Origin: Chryseobacterium sp.
Lineage (GTDB): Bacteria > Bacteroidota > Bacteroidia > Flavobacteriales > Weeksellaceae
Assembly: GCA_003248755.1 (NCBI GenBank)
Contig: QFQW01000025.1
Span: 1 to 46,313, forward strand
Reading direction: 5' to 3'
DNA: 46,313 nucleotides
Positions 8,991 through 15,876 of the stretch are shown one piece after another (positions within the stretch are counted from its first letter, which is position 1; every line of letters starts with the position of its first letter). The position numbers were made by a program, and so were the translations under genes. Under the pieces are notes generated by a model. It did no database searches. It saw only the letters and a program-made list of their open reading frames with translations, and had not been told where the DNA came from.

Positions 8991-9017
8991 AAAAACCGCT
9001 ATTTAATAGCGGTTTTT
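8991..9017. terminator. Bidirectional terminator
   Basis: A near-perfect palindrome (AAAAACCGCTATT and complement) flanked by A-run and T-run lies between the plus-strand crp region and the stop of the minus-strand gene at 9021. Confidence 0.8.
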
Positions 9018-9020
9018 ATT

Positions 9021-9239
9021 TTAGTTAAAAGCATTATCATAAGTCATCGATGAAAAATCGATTTTTAAGATTGCTTTGGAATCAACCGGATTTTCGTTAC
9101 ATTTTGCAGGAATCCAAGTTTTATTAACTTTCGTTGCGGCGTCTTTCAAATCTTTCAGAAATGGTTCACTGTTTGCGACTTTTGGTCCGGCTTCAACTTT
9201 GGATAGAAATAAGCTTAACGAAAATAGTAATGATTTCAT
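9021..9239 (-). CDS. Small exported protein of unknown function
   Basis: The 72-residue product begins with a short signal-peptide-like segment (MKSLLFSLSLFLSKVEA), followed by a soluble part of about 55 residues with one cysteine in WIPAKCNENP. I recognise no family. The gene sits 65 bp downstream of lysA on the same strand and ends at a good bidirectional terminator, so it lies in a transcribed position. A plus-strand ORF overlaps it, but that ORF lacks a protein-like N-terminus. The signal-like start and terminator placement support the minus strand. Confidence 0.5.
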   Translation of the reverse strand: MKSLLFSLSLFLSKVEAGPKVANSEPFLKDLKDAATKVNKTWIPAKCNENPVDSKAILKIDFSSMTYDNAFN

Positions 9240-9304
9240 AGTATTTGATTTTGTAAAATTGATGAAAGAAAATTTATGCCAAAACGCTTCTGATTAGCAA
9301 TGAT

Positions 9305-10504
9305 TTATAAAACTTCTATCTGATTTTTCAACAAATCTTCAAACTCATCTCTTTTTCTGATAAGATGCGCTTTTCCGTCAAGGAACATTACTTCCGCAGG
9401 TTTCAGTCTGGAATTGAAATTGGAGCTCATCTCAAAACCATAAGCTCCAGCATTTCGGAAAACAATAATGTCACCTTCTCTCACTTCATGGATTTTTCTG
9501 TCCCAAGCAAAAGTGTCTGTTTCACAAATGTTTCCAACGACTGTGTAGATTCTTTCCGGACCTTTTGGGTTCGAAAGATTCTCAATAATATGATAAGAAT
9601 CGTAGAACATCGGACGGATCAAATGATTAAAACCTGAGTTAACGCCAACAAAAACTGTAGCAGTTGTTTGCTTGATTACATTCGATTTTACAAGAAAATG
9701 TCCGCTTTTACTTACCAGGAATTTTCCAGGTTCAAACCAAAGCTGGAATTTTTTACCTGTTGATTCTTCGTGTTTTTTTATCGCAGCGTTGACTTTTTTC
9801 CCAAGAGATTTCACATCAGTTTCGATGTCGCCGTCCTGATAAGGGACTTTGAAACCGCTTCCCATATCCAGATATTTCAAGTTTGGGAAATGTTCAGCCA
9901 ATTCGAACATAATGTCAAGACCTTGAAGGAAAACATCCGGGTCTTTGATCTCGCTTCCCGTGTGCATATGAAGACCTTCCACATTGATGTTGGTGGATTT
10001 CATAACACGCTCGATGTGACGAAGCTGGTGGATGGAAATTCCGAATTTGGAATCGATGTGTCCTGTTGAGATCTTATAATTTCCTCCGGCAAAAATATGC
10101 GGATTGATTCTCACAAAAATCGGATAAGAACCACCGAATTTATTTCCAAATTGTTCCAAAATCGAAATATTATCGATGTTGATATGTACATTCAGAGACA
10201 TTGCTTCCTCGATTTCTGCAAGGTCAACACAGTTTGGTGTGAAAAGGATTCTGTCATTGGTAAAACCTGCTTTCAATCCCAGTTTCACCTCATTGATAGA
10301 AACACAGTCGAGAGAAGCGCCTAACTTTTCGACGTATTTCAGGATATTGATATTGGTTAAAGCTTTGGCTGCATAGAAAAATCTTGTGTTCTTCGAGAAA
10401 GAAGAAGTCAGCTTTTCGTATTGTTCGCGTATCGAATTAACATCATAAACATAAACGGGTGTCCCGAATTCTTTTGCTATACTTAGCAAATCCTGATTTG
10501 TCAT
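9305..10504 (-). CDS. lysA: Diaminopimelate decarboxylase
   Basis: The 399-residue PLP-dependent enzyme makes L-lysine from meso-diaminopimelate, the last step of lysine synthesis. The N-terminal alanine-racemase-like barrel carries the PLP lysine in FYAAKAL (Lys47), HMHTGSEI, and the glycine-rich phosphate-binding GSGF segment; the C-terminal domain has GNICETDTF with the active-site cysteine and the late GAYGFEMSSNFN motif. The start at 10504 (MTNQDLLS) is chosen because homologues begin there; the open frame continues upstream through a terminator-like leader. The leader between 10505 and about 10672 looks regulatory (see the attenuator entries). Confidence 0.95.
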   Translation of the reverse strand: MTNQDLLSIAKEFGTPVYVYDVNSIREQYEKLTSSFSKNTRFFYAAKALTNINILKYVEKLGASLDCVSINEVKLGLKAGFTNDRILFTPNCVDLAEIEEAMSLNVHINIDNISILEQFGNKFGGSYPIFVRINPHIFAGGNYKISTGHIDSKFGISIHQLRHIERVMKSTNINVEGLHMHTGSEIKDPDVFLQGLDIMFELAEHFPNLKYLDMGSGFKVPYQDGDIETDVKSLGKKVNAAIKKHEESTGKKFQLWFEPGKFLVSKSGHFLVKSNVIKQTTATVFVGVNSGFNHLIRPMFYDSYHIIENLSNPKGPERIYTVVGNICETDTFAWDRKIHEVREGDIIVFRNAGAYGFEMSSNFNSRLKPAEVMFLDGKAHLIRKRDEFEDLLKNQIEVL

Positions 10505-10517
10505 AAGGTAGATTTTT

Positions 10518-10554
10518 AAAATAAAAAGGCAGATTCTTATAAAAAGAGTCTGCC
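10518..10554 (-). terminator. Terminator hairpin in the lysA leader (possible attenuator)
   Basis: Read on the minus strand, GGCAGACTCTT and AAGAATCTGCC form a stem with one C-A mismatch and a short loop, followed by TTTTTATTTT. It lies 13 bases before the lysA start codon, so it would stop most transcripts before the gene. An upstream segment, AAAGAGTTGC at 10575-10584, can pair with the 5' arm (10543-10553, one bulged G) and so compete with the terminator. Confidence 0.65.
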
Positions 10555-10582
10555 GCAATAGATATCTTATGCACGCAACTCT

Positions 10583-10654
10583 TTATACATTCCAAACCTT
10601 AGAGAACCTTACAGCTCCCTTTTTTCCGATTTTGCTTTGTTTAAAATATTGCAT
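10583..10654 (-). CDS. Putative 23-residue leader peptide of lysA
   Basis: An ATG-started ORF of 23 codons lies between the lysA promoter and the leader terminator. Its lysines are at codons 5, 8, 11, 12 and 19, so 5 of 23 residues are lysine, including one tandem pair. Its TAA stop (10583-10585) overlaps the first bases of the antiterminator arm (10575-10584). This arrangement fits ribosome-controlled attenuation, in which stalling at lysine codons leaves the arm free. It is an inference: AT-rich sequence gives many AAA codons by chance. Confidence 0.4.
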   Translation of the reverse strand: MQYFKQSKIGKKGAVRFSKVWNV

Positions 10655-10677
10655 TGCTTTTGTTTAATTTTTTTTTG

Positions 10678-10709
10678 CAAACTTAAGTGATTGTATTTGG
10701 CTTTGCAAA
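10678..10709 (-). promoter_or_regulatory. Promoter of lysA and its leader
   Basis: On the minus strand a TTTG -33 box (10706-10709) and an exact TAAGTTTG -7 box (10678-10685) are separated by 20 bp, matching the Bacteroidetes promoter consensus. Transcription would start near 10672, giving a leader of about 165 bases before the lysA ATG. Confidence 0.65.
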
Positions 10710-10759
10710 TGCCAGAACGTAAAGATTTGGTAATCAGAAGTATTTTTTTTAAGTTACCG

Positions 10760-11608
10760 TTACCGAGAAGTTTTTTGACCAGAATCGGATTGAGTACTGG
10801 TCTTTTCGGAATTTTGATTAAATAAACTGATGCCGAGACCTAATCCCAACCAAGGTTTTCCGTTGTATATCCAGGATTTTTCAATTTCAGAATTTTTATT
10901 GATAATATCCCATCCGACACCCGCCAACAAGTTGATTTGTTTATACCCAAGCAACAAATGGAGTGAAGGAGTGAAAGCTGGTCTTTCCGTATTATCGGTC
11001 ACAAACCCATTGGTAGAAGCAGCATCTAAAGTTACCGAAGATAATGAAAGACCAATGACACCACCAACATGAAAATCATTCAAAAATTTATAAGTATAAT
11101 TTGCAGAGCCCCCCAAGCTCAAATTATTTGTAAATACTGATGGAGAAAATCTGAATTTAAAGGGAGTGGTGATGGTTCCGAAAGTAATATCCCATTTCTT
11201 TTGTTTGATGAATCTGGAATACTTAATTCTATCATCTTTACTAATCAAGAAAAATCGAGGAGAATGAACAGGTTCAATAATATTTACTAACCTTTTATCT
11301 TTAAGCACTTTTTTCTCTACCAATTCTGTAGAAGAATTAAATTTTTCAGCTTTTATTGAGTCCTTTTCCCAGTTCAAAAATTTAATCACAACCGATTGAT
11401 CCGATTTTTCTTTTTCAATGGTAAATAAATATCCTTTCATTGCGATTTCCTTTTTACCTGGTTGCTCTCCAATTCCATCACAGGAAACAACGGAGATGTT
11501 CTGGTCTAAAATATAGATTCCATCCAATTTTGTATTCGTTTCATTATTCTGTCCCCAACTAAAGTTGGAAACTAAAAAAATCATAAGTAGTAATAACTTT
11601 GTTTTCAT
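10760..11608 (-). CDS. Predicted outer-membrane beta-barrel-like protein
   Basis: The protein of about 282 residues has a clear signal peptide (LLLLMIFLVSNFSWGQ). An N-terminal region of about 120 residues is soluble-looking. From about residue 140 onward alternating hydrophobic/polar strands appear (SLGGSANYTYKF, HVGGVIGLSLSSVTL, PSLHLLLGYKQINLLAGVGW, WLGLGLGISLF), as in small outer-membrane barrels. I do not recognise a named family. An in-frame ATG also exists at 11614. It lies 58 bp downstream of the T9SS-secreted protein gene on the same strand and is probably cotranscribed, so the two may work together at the cell surface. Confidence 0.7.
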   Translation of the reverse strand: MKTKLLLLMIFLVSNFSWGQNNETNTKLDGIYILDQNISVVSCDGIGEQPGKKEIAMKGYLFTIEKEKSDQSVVIKFLNWEKDSIKAEKFNSSTELVEKKVLKDKRLVNIIEPVHSPRFFLISKDDRIKYSRFIKQKKWDITFGTITTPFKFRFSPSVFTNNLSLGGSANYTYKFLNDFHVGGVIGLSLSSVTLDAASTNGFVTDNTERPAFTPSLHLLLGYKQINLLAGVGWDIINKNSEIEKSWIYNGKPWLGLGLGISLFNQNSEKTSTQSDSGQKTSR

Positions 11609-11672
11609 AATCATATTTTTTGAGTTAAATATTATTTTTAGCCTAATGATTAAATTTCAATTGAAGAATTGA

Positions 11673-12824
11673 CTATTCTTTAATAAATTTTGATGTAATA
11701 TTGACATCAGATTTTGTAATTGCTTTAATCAGGTAGGTTCCGTTCGGAAGCTTGGCAACATCTGCAGCTTTACCCGAGATATTTTGCCTGATGATTTTCC
11801 CGTCAATAGAAAAAATTGTGGCAGACTTTACTTCCTCAGAAAAGTTGAGAATATCTCTAGCCGGATTAGGATAAATGCTAAATTTTGATTTCGAAGATTC
11901 TTTTGTGGATAGCAGTGTATCAATTGTAGAACTAAGATTGGCAGAAACTGGCCATTTCCAAGAAATAAAAGTTGATGCCAGATTGATGTTGGCTGCCTGT
12001 GATGCGGCAATTATGAAATTGTCAACCGCATCTTGAGTCGTATTTGCAGAAGGTCTTGTCCCTGCAAATTTCCAAACATTCCGTACCCAGTTTTCACCAT
12101 ACAGATCATGAAGCTTAAAACAAAATGACGCAAACAAATCGGTTGCACCTAACCCGGAACCACTAATTCCTGTTCCTATTCCCAGAGTATTGTTCCAGCT
12201 CAAATTTGCATCTGACATATATGTCGTAAAAAGATTTCTTACATTGCTTTCAAATTGCGGATAGGTCCATGAATTGAAATTAGCACCAGCAAGACTTTGA
12301 TTATCAATTGCCATAAATCTCATGAATACGGCATAGCCCGTTACAATGGGATCATTGGATTTGTATTTTAATTGATTGTCATAGAACCAAAAATTTCTTC
12401 CGAATTCATAAAAAGGTTCCTGGCTGTACTGGTTGTTATTATGCAATGTATTGTAAAAATTATTGAAATAGGTTGTTTGCAGTTCAATACCTGTCCATCC
12501 GAGATATCCGCAGCCGGCTCCGCAGGTGGAGGGCACTTCTGCAATGGTAGAAAGACCGTTGAGATAAGTTACCCCGGTATAGAAAGTTGGGTCCCGATTT
12601 GTGCACAGCTTGTAATAGTTGTAAGTGCCGTCCATGGCCGCTGCCCATTTTTGCATGGTCGTCTGGTCTAGGGTGTTGGATGATGACAAGATCATGGTTT
12701 TTGTGCCGTTCCAGGCATACAGATTGAGGGTTTCTCCATTGAAGTTTTTATAAACCTGTGGCGTTTGTCCCCATAATAAATGTTGTAACGTTCCCAAGAA
12801 AATTATTAAAGTTTTTGTTTTCAT
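11673..12824 (-). CDS. T9SS-secreted protein with type A sorting domain, function unknown
   Basis: The 383-residue protein has a signal peptide cleaved near LWGQ-TP (residue 20). The last 75 residues form a type A T9SS sorting domain (FSIYPNPARDILNF, then FSIDGKII and LPNGTYLIK), so it should cross the outer membrane by the T9SS. The central region (about 30-300) resembles no family I can name with confidence. EFGRNFWFY at 140-148 sits where gluzincin-like folds such as M60-type peptidases carry HExxH, but no histidines are present, so peptidase activity is not supported. Cysteines at 74, 101 and 105 may form disulfides. It is divergent from the two-component operon at 13046-15862. Confidence 0.72.
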   Translation of the reverse strand: MKTKTLIIFLGTLQHLLWGQTPQVYKNFNGETLNLYAWNGTKTMILSSSNTLDQTTMQKWAAAMDGTYNYYKLCTNRDPTFYTGVTYLNGLSTIAEVPSTCGAGCGYLGWTGIELQTTYFNNFYNTLHNNNQYSQEPFYEFGRNFWFYDNQLKYKSNDPIVTGYAVFMRFMAIDNQSLAGANFNSWTYPQFESNVRNLFTTYMSDANLSWNNTLGIGTGISGSGLGATDLFASFCFKLHDLYGENWVRNVWKFAGTRPSANTTQDAVDNFIIAASQAANINLASTFISWKWPVSANLSSTIDTLLSTKESSKSKFSIYPNPARDILNFSEEVKSATIFSIDGKIIRQNISGKAADVAKLPNGTYLIKAITKSDVNITSKFIKE

Positions 12825-12917
12825 AATTGTAATCTTTTGATTTGGCCTACTCTATATCGTTTTCGGCTGCTCGATTTTATCCCCCAAAATTATTTCTGGA
12901 AAAATTGTATGGCAATA

Positions 12918-12990
12918 CGAAAATCCCTAAATCGCAATGGGATTTTTCCTGTGCCATAGATCGTTGAAAACTAGGGTTTTTCCTATTGCG
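12918..12990. promoter_or_regulatory. Three GGG(A)TTTTTCC-type motifs in a divergent promoter region
   Basis: Plus-strand GGGATTTTTCCT (12939-12950) and GGGTTTTTCCT (12974-12984) form direct repeats about 35 bp apart; a third copy, TAGGGATTTTC on the minus strand, is at about 12919-12929. The outer edges, CGCAATGGG and CCTATTGCG, are also inverted relative to each other. The group lies just upstream of a possible -33 TTG (12986-12988) and GAAATTTG -7 (13009-13016) of the 13046 operon. Binding by the encoded response regulator is inferred only. Confidence 0.4.
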
Positions 12991-13045
12991 GAATATTTTG
13001 GTTTGTAAGAAATTTGAACTGTTTAACCAATAAAAATTTTTAACG

Positions 13046-13816
13046 ATGAAAAAAATTATTTTATTAAGTGGAATATTGTTACTATGGAATTGTAAAAAAT
13101 CGGATTCTATAATCAAGGGTTTGAATGACCGTGTAAATATTGTTTCAGATAGTGCCGCTATAACTGCAAAAATAGATAAAGAAATTCCAGAAGAGCTATT
13201 GCCTTTAGTTTCACAGCAAGAAACAAAAGCTATAATGATTGCTCCATTCGAAGGGTTTCAAACTTCAATTGACGGTTCAGTTTTGGAAAAAGAGGACTAT
13301 TTAGCTGATGGTGTCCATGAAATCTCAGAAGATAATTATCGACATAATTTTACAACTTTCAAAAAAGATTTCCAAATAAGTAGAAGTCTTTACAAAAAGA
13401 TTTTAGGTGATGATTTTAAAAAGCGTGTTGAAGATTTAAATAGCAATGATATTAGTGATGAATATATTAAATTTAATCTTCCTATAACATATAGAGGGGA
13501 TGACATTACTTATGAAAAAGCAAAAAACGGATTTTGTGATTTTGCAGATGGTGTTTCTGTTTATCATGAAAAATTTTTAAATTTTTTAATCAATAAGAAA
13601 AATTTGAAGGCAATTTATATTATAAAGGGAAGAGAGAATGTTAATCTTGAAATATATAATGAAATTTGTGGCAGACAATTAATTACTTCAAAATACACTG
13701 AGGGAATGTTTGATGTTGTAACTTCTGACATGAATAGTAGAGAAGATATACACACCTATTACAATCTATCACAAATTCCGACAAAAAAAATATTAAAAAT
13801 TCAATATAACAAATAG
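13046..13816 (+). CDS. Lipoprotein of unknown function, first gene of a signalling operon
   Basis: The 256-residue product has a lipoprotein signal (LLSGILLLWNCKKSDS, Cys at 16). The rest is hydrophilic, and I recognise no domain; a segment around NGFCDFADGVSVYHEKF contains the only later conserved-looking aromatic cluster, and a second cysteine occurs in NEICGRQL. The coding sequence is visibly more AT-rich than its flanks. The next gene starts 2-5 bp after its stop, so translation is probably coupled. It may be a periplasmic or surface sensor for the two-component system encoded downstream, but this rests only on position. Confidence 0.7.
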   Translation: MKKIILLSGILLLWNCKKSDSIIKGLNDRVNIVSDSAAITAKIDKEIPEELLPLVSQQETKAIMIAPFEGFQTSIDGSVLEKEDYLADGVHEISEDNYRHNFTTFKKDFQISRSLYKKILGDDFKKRVEDLNSNDISDEYIKFNLPITYRGDDITYEKAKNGFCDFADGVSVYHEKFLNFLINKKNLKAIYIIKGRENVNLEIYNEICGRQLITSKYTEGMFDVVTSDMNSREDIHTYYNLSQIPTKKILKIQYNK

Positions 13817-13821
13817 ATTTG

Positions 13822-14427
13822 GTGGACTTCACAATAATTAGTTTTTTTGTTATTATTACTTTTATTCATTCCATTTTTTTTCTTAGATGGAAAAGAAATG
13901 GAATTCTTATTTCTTTACTCCTCCTAAGTACTGTAACTGAAATTACAAGAACATTTTCTAAACAATATATTTTTGTTTTGATATATACTTATTTTATCAT
14001 CATCTTTTGGTTAAAATTTTTATTTTTAGTATTTAATAAAAAAATATTTCTTCCTATTGCGATTCCATTCAGTTTTTTTTGTTTTACAATGATTTTTGTA
14101 GCAGATAATTTATTAAATGCTGCTTTTTACATGTTTACTGTTGGATCTATTATTTATATTACTTCATTTATAGTTCTTAGCTTTAATGTTTTAAAAATTG
14201 AAAACTTCAATCTTTTTCTTTCTAACGAATTTTTATTAATTATATCTCCTATTTTCTTTTTTATAGGGTTGAGCTTTTTATTTGCTTTTGGTTCAAAAAG
14301 CCTTTTCAAGGAAAAGATTTTCGGAAATATTTATCTCTATAATCTAATCAACTACTCCGTCAATCTCATCTATTACTCTCTCATCAATCTCTACATTTAC
14401 AAAGAATACAAGCGAAACCATGTCTAA
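13822..14427 (+). CDS. Seven-transmembrane protein coupled to a histidine kinase gene
   Basis: The protein of about 201 residues is almost entirely hydrophobic, with about seven predicted membrane helices (near 3-21, 29-47, 50-71, 76-95, 100-121, 138-157, 172-193) and a short basic tail ending EYKRNHV. There is no ATG start: GTG at 13822 is taken, with TTG at 13819 as alternative. It overlaps the following histidine kinase gene by 8 bp, which is strong evidence of cotranslation. The kinase lacks a sensor domain of its own, so this protein may supply signal input. I recognise no named family. Base composition is extremely AT-rich. Confidence 0.7.
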   Translation: MDFTIISFFVIITFIHSIFFLRWKRNGILISLLLLSTVTEITRTFSKQYIFVLIYTYFIIIFWLKFLFLVFNKKIFLPIAIPFSFFCFTMIFVADNLLNAAFYMFTVGSIIYITSFIVLSFNVLKIENFNLFLSNEFLLIISPIFFFIGLSFLFAFGSKSLFKEKIFGNIYLYNLINYSVNLIYYSLINLYIYKEYKRNHV

Positions 14428-15184
14428 CTATCAGATTGCCATAGGAATTATTATCGTAATGCTGCTTGTGCTGTTGCTGGTATTGTTCTGTGTCATCTTG
14501 GTACGGTTGCATATCAATAAGATTACCAAATATCAGCGGGAGATCCATCAGCAAGACCTGGATTTTCAGAAAACGATCACCCAAAGTATCATGGAAAGCC
14601 AGGATGAGGTCCGTAACCAGATTGCCTCGGATCTGCATGATGATGTCGGGCAGAAAATTACCATACTCAATCTGGGAATAGAGAATATGAAGCTGGACCA
14701 TCCGGAATTCGGGTACGCCTTGGAAGAGCTTACCGGTTCACTTATGCAGATATCAGATTCTGTCCGTTCTACAAGTCATCGGCTATATTCACAATTCTCG
14801 GAAGGCGATTCTTTGGTAACTCGTATCCAGAATGATGTAGAATATCTTTCCAGGAAAACGCTCATCAAAATCAAATTTGATCATCCTGAAAATGAAATCT
14901 CAAATATTCCGGACAATTATTGGCATATCCTTTTCAGAATGTATCAGGAAATCGTTAATAATGCCATCAGGCACTCCAGGGCCAATCATATAGAAATCAG
15001 CATTTGCTATCAGCCAAAATTTATCCTCAAGATTTCTGATAATGGAAAAGGCTTTTCGCAGGAAAAAGTAAAACCTGGCATTGGAATAATTAATTTGAAA
15101 AAAAGGGCAGAAATTATTAATTTTGATTTTATCATGACGAGCGCTCCCGGAAAAGGGACGATTACTCAAATTGAAGAAAAGTAA
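14420..15184 (+). CDS. Sensor histidine kinase, HisKA_3 type, without its own sensor domain
   Basis: The 254-residue kinase has one N-terminal membrane helix (about 6-30), a short linker, and the dimerisation/phosphoacceptor segment SDLHDDVGQK with His73, the DHDxG form typical of NarL-type partners. The HATPase domain follows with the N-box EIVNNAIRHSRA (Glu177, Asn181), DNGKGF and GIGIINLKKRA. There is no periplasmic or PAS sensor region. The ATG overlaps the end of the 7-TM gene, and the response regulator starts about 15 bp downstream, so sensor partner, kinase and regulator are in one operon. Base composition returns to the genome norm at this gene. Confidence 0.9.
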   Translation: MSNYQIAIGIIIVMLLVLLLVLFCVILVRLHINKITKYQREIHQQDLDFQKTITQSIMESQDEVRNQIASDLHDDVGQKITILNLGIENMKLDHPEFGYALEELTGSLMQISDSVRSTSHRLYSQFSEGDSLVTRIQNDVEYLSRKTLIKIKFDHPENEISNIPDNYWHILFRMYQEIVNNAIRHSRANHIEISICYQPKFILKISDNGKGFSQEKVKPGIGIINLKKRAEIINFDFIMTSAPGKGTITQIEEK

Positions 15185-15199
15185 AACTAATAAAAAACA

Positions 15200-15862
15200 T
15201 TGCCATTGGAAACTTTTAATATTGCTCTTGTTGATGATCACAAAATTGTGAGAGAAGGACTGAGACAGGTCATAGAAAAAATTGGAGATTATAACGTGTT
15301 TCGGGAGTTTGATGACGGAATTTCTTTTCTCTCGGCGTTACCTTTGGAACCCTTTCCGGACCTGGTTATCTTGGACTATTCTATGCCGGAGATGAATGGA
15401 ATAGAGGTTTTGCAAAAACTGGAAGAATATGGTGAAGACTATAAAGTGCTTTTGCTGACCCAGAATCTGGAAGAAGAAATAATCAACATGGCTTTTCAAA
15501 ACGGTGCCAGAGGCTTTTTGCATAAAAACTGTAATGCTGGCGAGTTGAAATTTTGTATAGAAAACATCCTGCAATTTGGCTATAGCAACATAACGGAGAT
15601 TTTGAAACGAATAAAAAATTTCAGACCGCAAGAAAACCTTCAATCCAATCATCTTCAGCTTTCCGAGCGCGAAATACATTTTCTGAATCTGGTCTGTGAT
15701 GCAAGAGAACTTACTTATGAACAGATTGCCGGGGAAATGAACGTTTCCGTAAAATCGGTGGATGCCTACCGGAACGCTCTTTTTGAAAAATTCAATGTAA
15801 AATCAAAAGTTGGTTTGGTCCTTTTTTCTTTTTATCATAAGCTAACAGCACCATTTTTTTAA
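15200..15862 (+). CDS. LuxR/NarL-family response regulator
   Basis: The 220-residue regulator has an N-terminal receiver domain with the acidic pair Asp12/Asp13, phosphoacceptor Asp59 in LVILDYSMPEMNG, and the conserved Thr and Lys in LLLTQN and GFLHKNC. A LuxR-type helix-turn-helix occupies about 153-212 (LSEREIHFLNLV, IAGEMNVSVKSVDAYR). No ATG is available near the start; TTG at 15200 or 15206 must be used. It is the last gene of the 13046-15862 operon and the evident partner of the kinase. Possible targets are the operon itself and the divergent T9SS-protein gene, because repeated motifs lie between them. Confidence 0.9.
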   Translation: MPLETFNIALVDDHKIVREGLRQVIEKIGDYNVFREFDDGISFLSALPLEPFPDLVILDYSMPEMNGIEVLQKLEEYGEDYKVLLLTQNLEEEIINMAFQNGARGFLHKNCNAGELKFCIENILQFGYSNITEILKRIKNFRPQENLQSNHLQLSEREIHFLNLVCDARELTYEQIAGEMNVSVKSVDAYRNALFEKFNVKSKVGLVLFSFYHKLTAPFF

Positions 15863-15876
15863 TTACAACGCCACAA

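Noticed and set aside
9076..9297. 73-codon plus-strand ORF overlapping the small exported protein
   Set aside because: The minus-strand frame has a signal-like N-terminus and ends at a terminator; the plus frame has neither.
10505..10672. Lysine riboswitch (L-box) in the lysA leader
   Set aside because: The leader is short and I could not find the conserved multi-helix L-box core; peptide-based attenuation fits the elements better.
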